DNA from: Archangium sp.
GTDB lineage: Bacteria; Myxococcota; Myxococcia; Myxococcales; Myxococcaceae
Reading direction: 5' to 3'
DNA length: 7,398 nucleotides
NCBI GenBank assembly: GCA_016793525.1
Contig: JAEUJT010000387.1
Span: 1 to 7,398, forward strand
Part shown: positions 6,098 through 7,398 of the stretch, piece after piece
How the letters are laid out: the number at the start of each line of letters is the position of its first letter
How positions within the stretch are numbered: the stretch's first letter is position 1
Position numbers and translations under genes: made by a program
Notes under the pieces: generated by a model
Seen by the model: only the letters and a program-made list of their open reading frames with translations
What the model was told of the DNA's origin: nothing
Database searches by the model: none

Positions 6098-6984
6098 TCG
6101 ACCACCGCCCGGAGCGCCGCCTCGAGGGTGGGGTGCGCGAAGCGGAAGCCGAGCGCCTCCGCGGCGCGGGGGAACACCCGTTGGCCCTCGAGCAGCACCG
6201 ACGCCTGGTCTCCAAACGCCCGCTGCATCGCCAGCGTGGGCACCGCCACCGTCGCGGGGCGGTTCAGCACGGCGCCGAGCGTGCGGGCGAACTCCGCGTT
6301 GGTCACCGGCGCGGGGCCGCACACGTTGAACGCTCCGCTCGCGGTGGCGTGGGTGAGCAGCCACCGCGTCATGGAGAGCGCGTCGTCGAGCGAGACCCAG
6401 CTCAGGTACTGGTGGCCGGTGCCGATGGGCCCGCCGAGGCCGACCTTGAAGGCGGGGAGCAGCTCGCGCAGCGCCCCGCTCTGGGGGTGGAGCGCCACGC
6501 CGATGCGCAGCAGCACCACCCGCGCCCCGGCCAGGCGCGCCGCCGCTGTCGCGTCTTCCCACGCCACGCACACCTTCGCGGGAAAGTCGTCGCCGGCCGA
6601 GCTCGTCTCGTCGAGCGCCAGCGCCTCGCGGGCGCCGCCGTAGTACCCGACCGCCGACGCGCAGAGAAAGTGCTTCACCCCGGCCGACGCCGCCGCCGAA
6701 GCGAGCACTCGGGTGGAGAGTACTCGGCTGTCCATCACCCGCTGGCGGTGCGCGGGCTCCCAGCGCTCGGTGAGCGGCTCTCCTGCGAGGTGAATGACCG
6801 CGTCGACCCCTTCGACCCAGTGTTCAGCGATGGGCGACGCGCCGGTCCACGGGTAGGCGGTCGCGCGGCGGTCGACGAGCTCGGGCTCGCGCGCCAACAC
6901 GCGCACGTCGTGGTCATCGTCGAGGAGCTGTTCGAGCAACGGCCGCCCGAGGACGCCGGTGGCACCGGTGAGGAGGACGTTCAT
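6094..6984 (-). CDS. TIGR01777-type NAD(P)-dependent epimerase/SDR oxidoreductase
   Basis: The protein has 296 residues, the normal size of the TIGR01777 (YfcH/SDR39U1-like) family of extended short-chain dehydrogenases. The Rossmann motif 'TGATGVLG' with G7-x-x-G10-x-x-G13 stands at the N-terminus, which fixes the start at the ATG 6982-6984; a longer open frame upstream would put 30 basic, unrelated residues before it. Further family signatures are 'HLAGEPL' (65-71), 'SAVGYYG' (110-116), 'DFPAKVCVAWE' (133-143), 'LLRIGVAL' (168-175), 'GLGGPIGTGHQYLSWV' (182-197), 'NVCGPAPVTNAEF' (220-232) and a C-terminal 'GQRVFPRAAEALGFRF' stretch. It is likely a soluble cytoplasmic enzyme that binds NAD(P); no substrate is established for most of the family. 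Its start overlaps the nth stop codon by ATGA, and its own stop overlaps the next start in the same way. The reading frame looks intact. Confidence 0.95.
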   Translation of the reverse strand: MNVLLTGATGVLGRPLLEQLLDDDHDVRVLAREPELVDRRATAYPWTGASPIAEHWVEGVDAVIHLAGEPLTERWEPAHRQRVMDSRVLSTRVLASAAASAGVKHFLCASAVGYYGGAREALALDETSSAGDDFPAKVCVAWEDATAAARLAGARVVLLRIGVALHPQSGALRELLPAFKVGLGGPIGTGHQYLSWVSLDDALSMTRWLLTHATASGAFNVCGPAPVTNAEFARTLGAVLNRPATVAVPTLAMQRAFGDQASVLLEGQRVFPRAAEALGFRFAHPTLEAALRAVVE

Positions 6985-7398
6985 CGGCGCTTCACGCTTT
7001 CTTTTTTCACGCCGCGTTTGGGGCACAGCGGCTCGAGCACGCAGCGGTGACACTCCGGCCTCAGCGCGTGGCACACCCGGCGCCCGTGCCAGATGATCAA
7101 CTGGTGACCGCGAAACCAGCGCGGCTCGTCGAACAGGCGCCGCAGGTCGGCCTCGACGCCGTCGGGGTCGCGCGAGGTGCTGAAGCCCAACCGGTTCGAG
7201 AGCCTCAAGATGTGCGTGTCGACCGGGAACGCGGTGTCGCCCTTGAGGTGCATCGCCACCACGCCCGCGGTTTTCAAGCCAACGCCTGGGAGCTCCGAGA
7301 GCTGGGCACGTGTGGTTGGCACCGCGCCCGCGTACAGCTCGACCAGGGCGCGCCCGAGCGCCGCGAGGTGCTTCGCCTTGTTTCGGTACAACCCGAGG
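6981..7398 (-). CDS. nth: Endonuclease III (DNA glycosylase/AP lyase), C-terminal part, cut by right window edge
   Basis: The last 138 residues are visible; the N-terminus lies beyond the right edge (E. coli Nth has 211 residues). Numbering from the TTG codon at 7389-7391 as residue 1 (not the true start), 'LYRNKAKHL' is followed by the helix-hairpin-helix 'LPGVGLKTAGVV' (34-45) with catalytic Lys40, and 'VDTHILRLSNRLG' (57-69) with catalytic Asp58. These match K120 and D138 of E. coli Nth. The C-terminus holds the [4Fe-4S] ligand set C107-x6-C114-x2-C117-x5-C123, the exact endonuclease III spacing. The enzyme removes oxidised pyrimidines from DNA and cuts the resulting abasic site by beta-elimination. 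A basic tail of about 13 residues ('PKRGVKKESVKRR') follows the cluster. The TGA stop overlaps the start of the SDR gene (ATGA), so it is probably the upstream member of the four-gene chain visible here. Confidence 0.97.
   Translation of the reverse strand, partial: LGLYRNKAKHLAALGRALVELYAGAVPTTRAQLSELPGVGLKTAGVVAMHLKGDTAFPVDTHILRLSNRLGFSTSRDPDGVEADLRRLFDEPRWFRGHQLIIWHGRRVCHALRPECHRCVLEPLCPKRGVKKESVKRR

Noticed and set aside
6990..7012. T-rich stretch (CTTTCTTTTTTC) as a possible terminator
   Set aside because: On the coding strand it is the A-rich sequence encoding the Lys-rich tail of Nth; there is no preceding hairpin in the right orientation and the downstream gene is overlapped.
5540..7050. 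Long plus-strand open frames (5540-6643 and 6133-7050) opposite the SDR gene
   Set aside because: They are Arg/Ala/His-rich shadows; the minus strand carries a full set of TIGR01777 family motifs.
6985..7074. Longer reading of the SDR gene starting at 7074
   Set aside because: It would add 30 basic residues before the Rossmann strand and overlap nth by about 90 bp; the ATGA overlap start at 6984 gives the family's normal N-terminus.

Overview
The window looks like a chromosomal segment of a myxobacterium (phylum Myxococcota, possibly the Cystobacterineae). The support is indirect: very GC-rich DNA with GC-ending codons on every coding strand, a secreted lipoprotein that opens with the 'CGDG..E..E.CDDGN..sGDGC' cysteine-rich module typical of Myxococcus-type surface proteins, and thrombospondin type-3 and lamin-tail modules on the same chain. 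The genus cannot be decided from the sequence. I see no tRNA, rRNA, CRISPR array, insertion sequence, integrase or phage gene.

Layout. Positions 1 to about 607 (minus strand) hold the N-terminal part of an Old Yellow Enzyme-type NADH:flavin oxidoreductase that runs off the left edge. A divergent gap of about 100 bp (about 608-704) separates it from a very long plus-strand gene, 705-4541. That gene encodes a 1278-residue lipoprotein in which an apparently intact metal-dependent amidohydrolase is followed by calcium-binding-type repeats, a YhcR-type OB-fold region, two Ig-like regions and a lamin-tail domain. It ends 6 bp short of the stop codon of a convergent gene.

From 7398 back to 4548 four minus-strand genes form a tight chain: nth (endonuclease III, N-terminus outside the window), a TIGR01777-type SDR epimerase, a small exported protein resembling the NTR/TIMP fold, and a membrane-anchored protein with a B-box-like zinc finger in front of the membrane segment and a metzincin-type HExxHxxGxxD protease motif behind it. 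Each of the three junctions is a 4-bp ATGA start/stop overlap, so the genes are probably one translationally coupled transcript whose promoter lies beyond the right edge.

Function. nth (base-excision repair) and the SDR look like housekeeping genes. The two distal genes form a more interesting pair: an exported TIMP-fold-like protein translationally coupled to a metzincin-like protease, which suggests, but does not show, an inhibitor/chaperone and protease partnership in the envelope. The amidohydrolase lipoprotein is the other unusual object: a hydrolase on a surface-adhesin-like scaffold whose accessory domains are better known from secreted nucleases.
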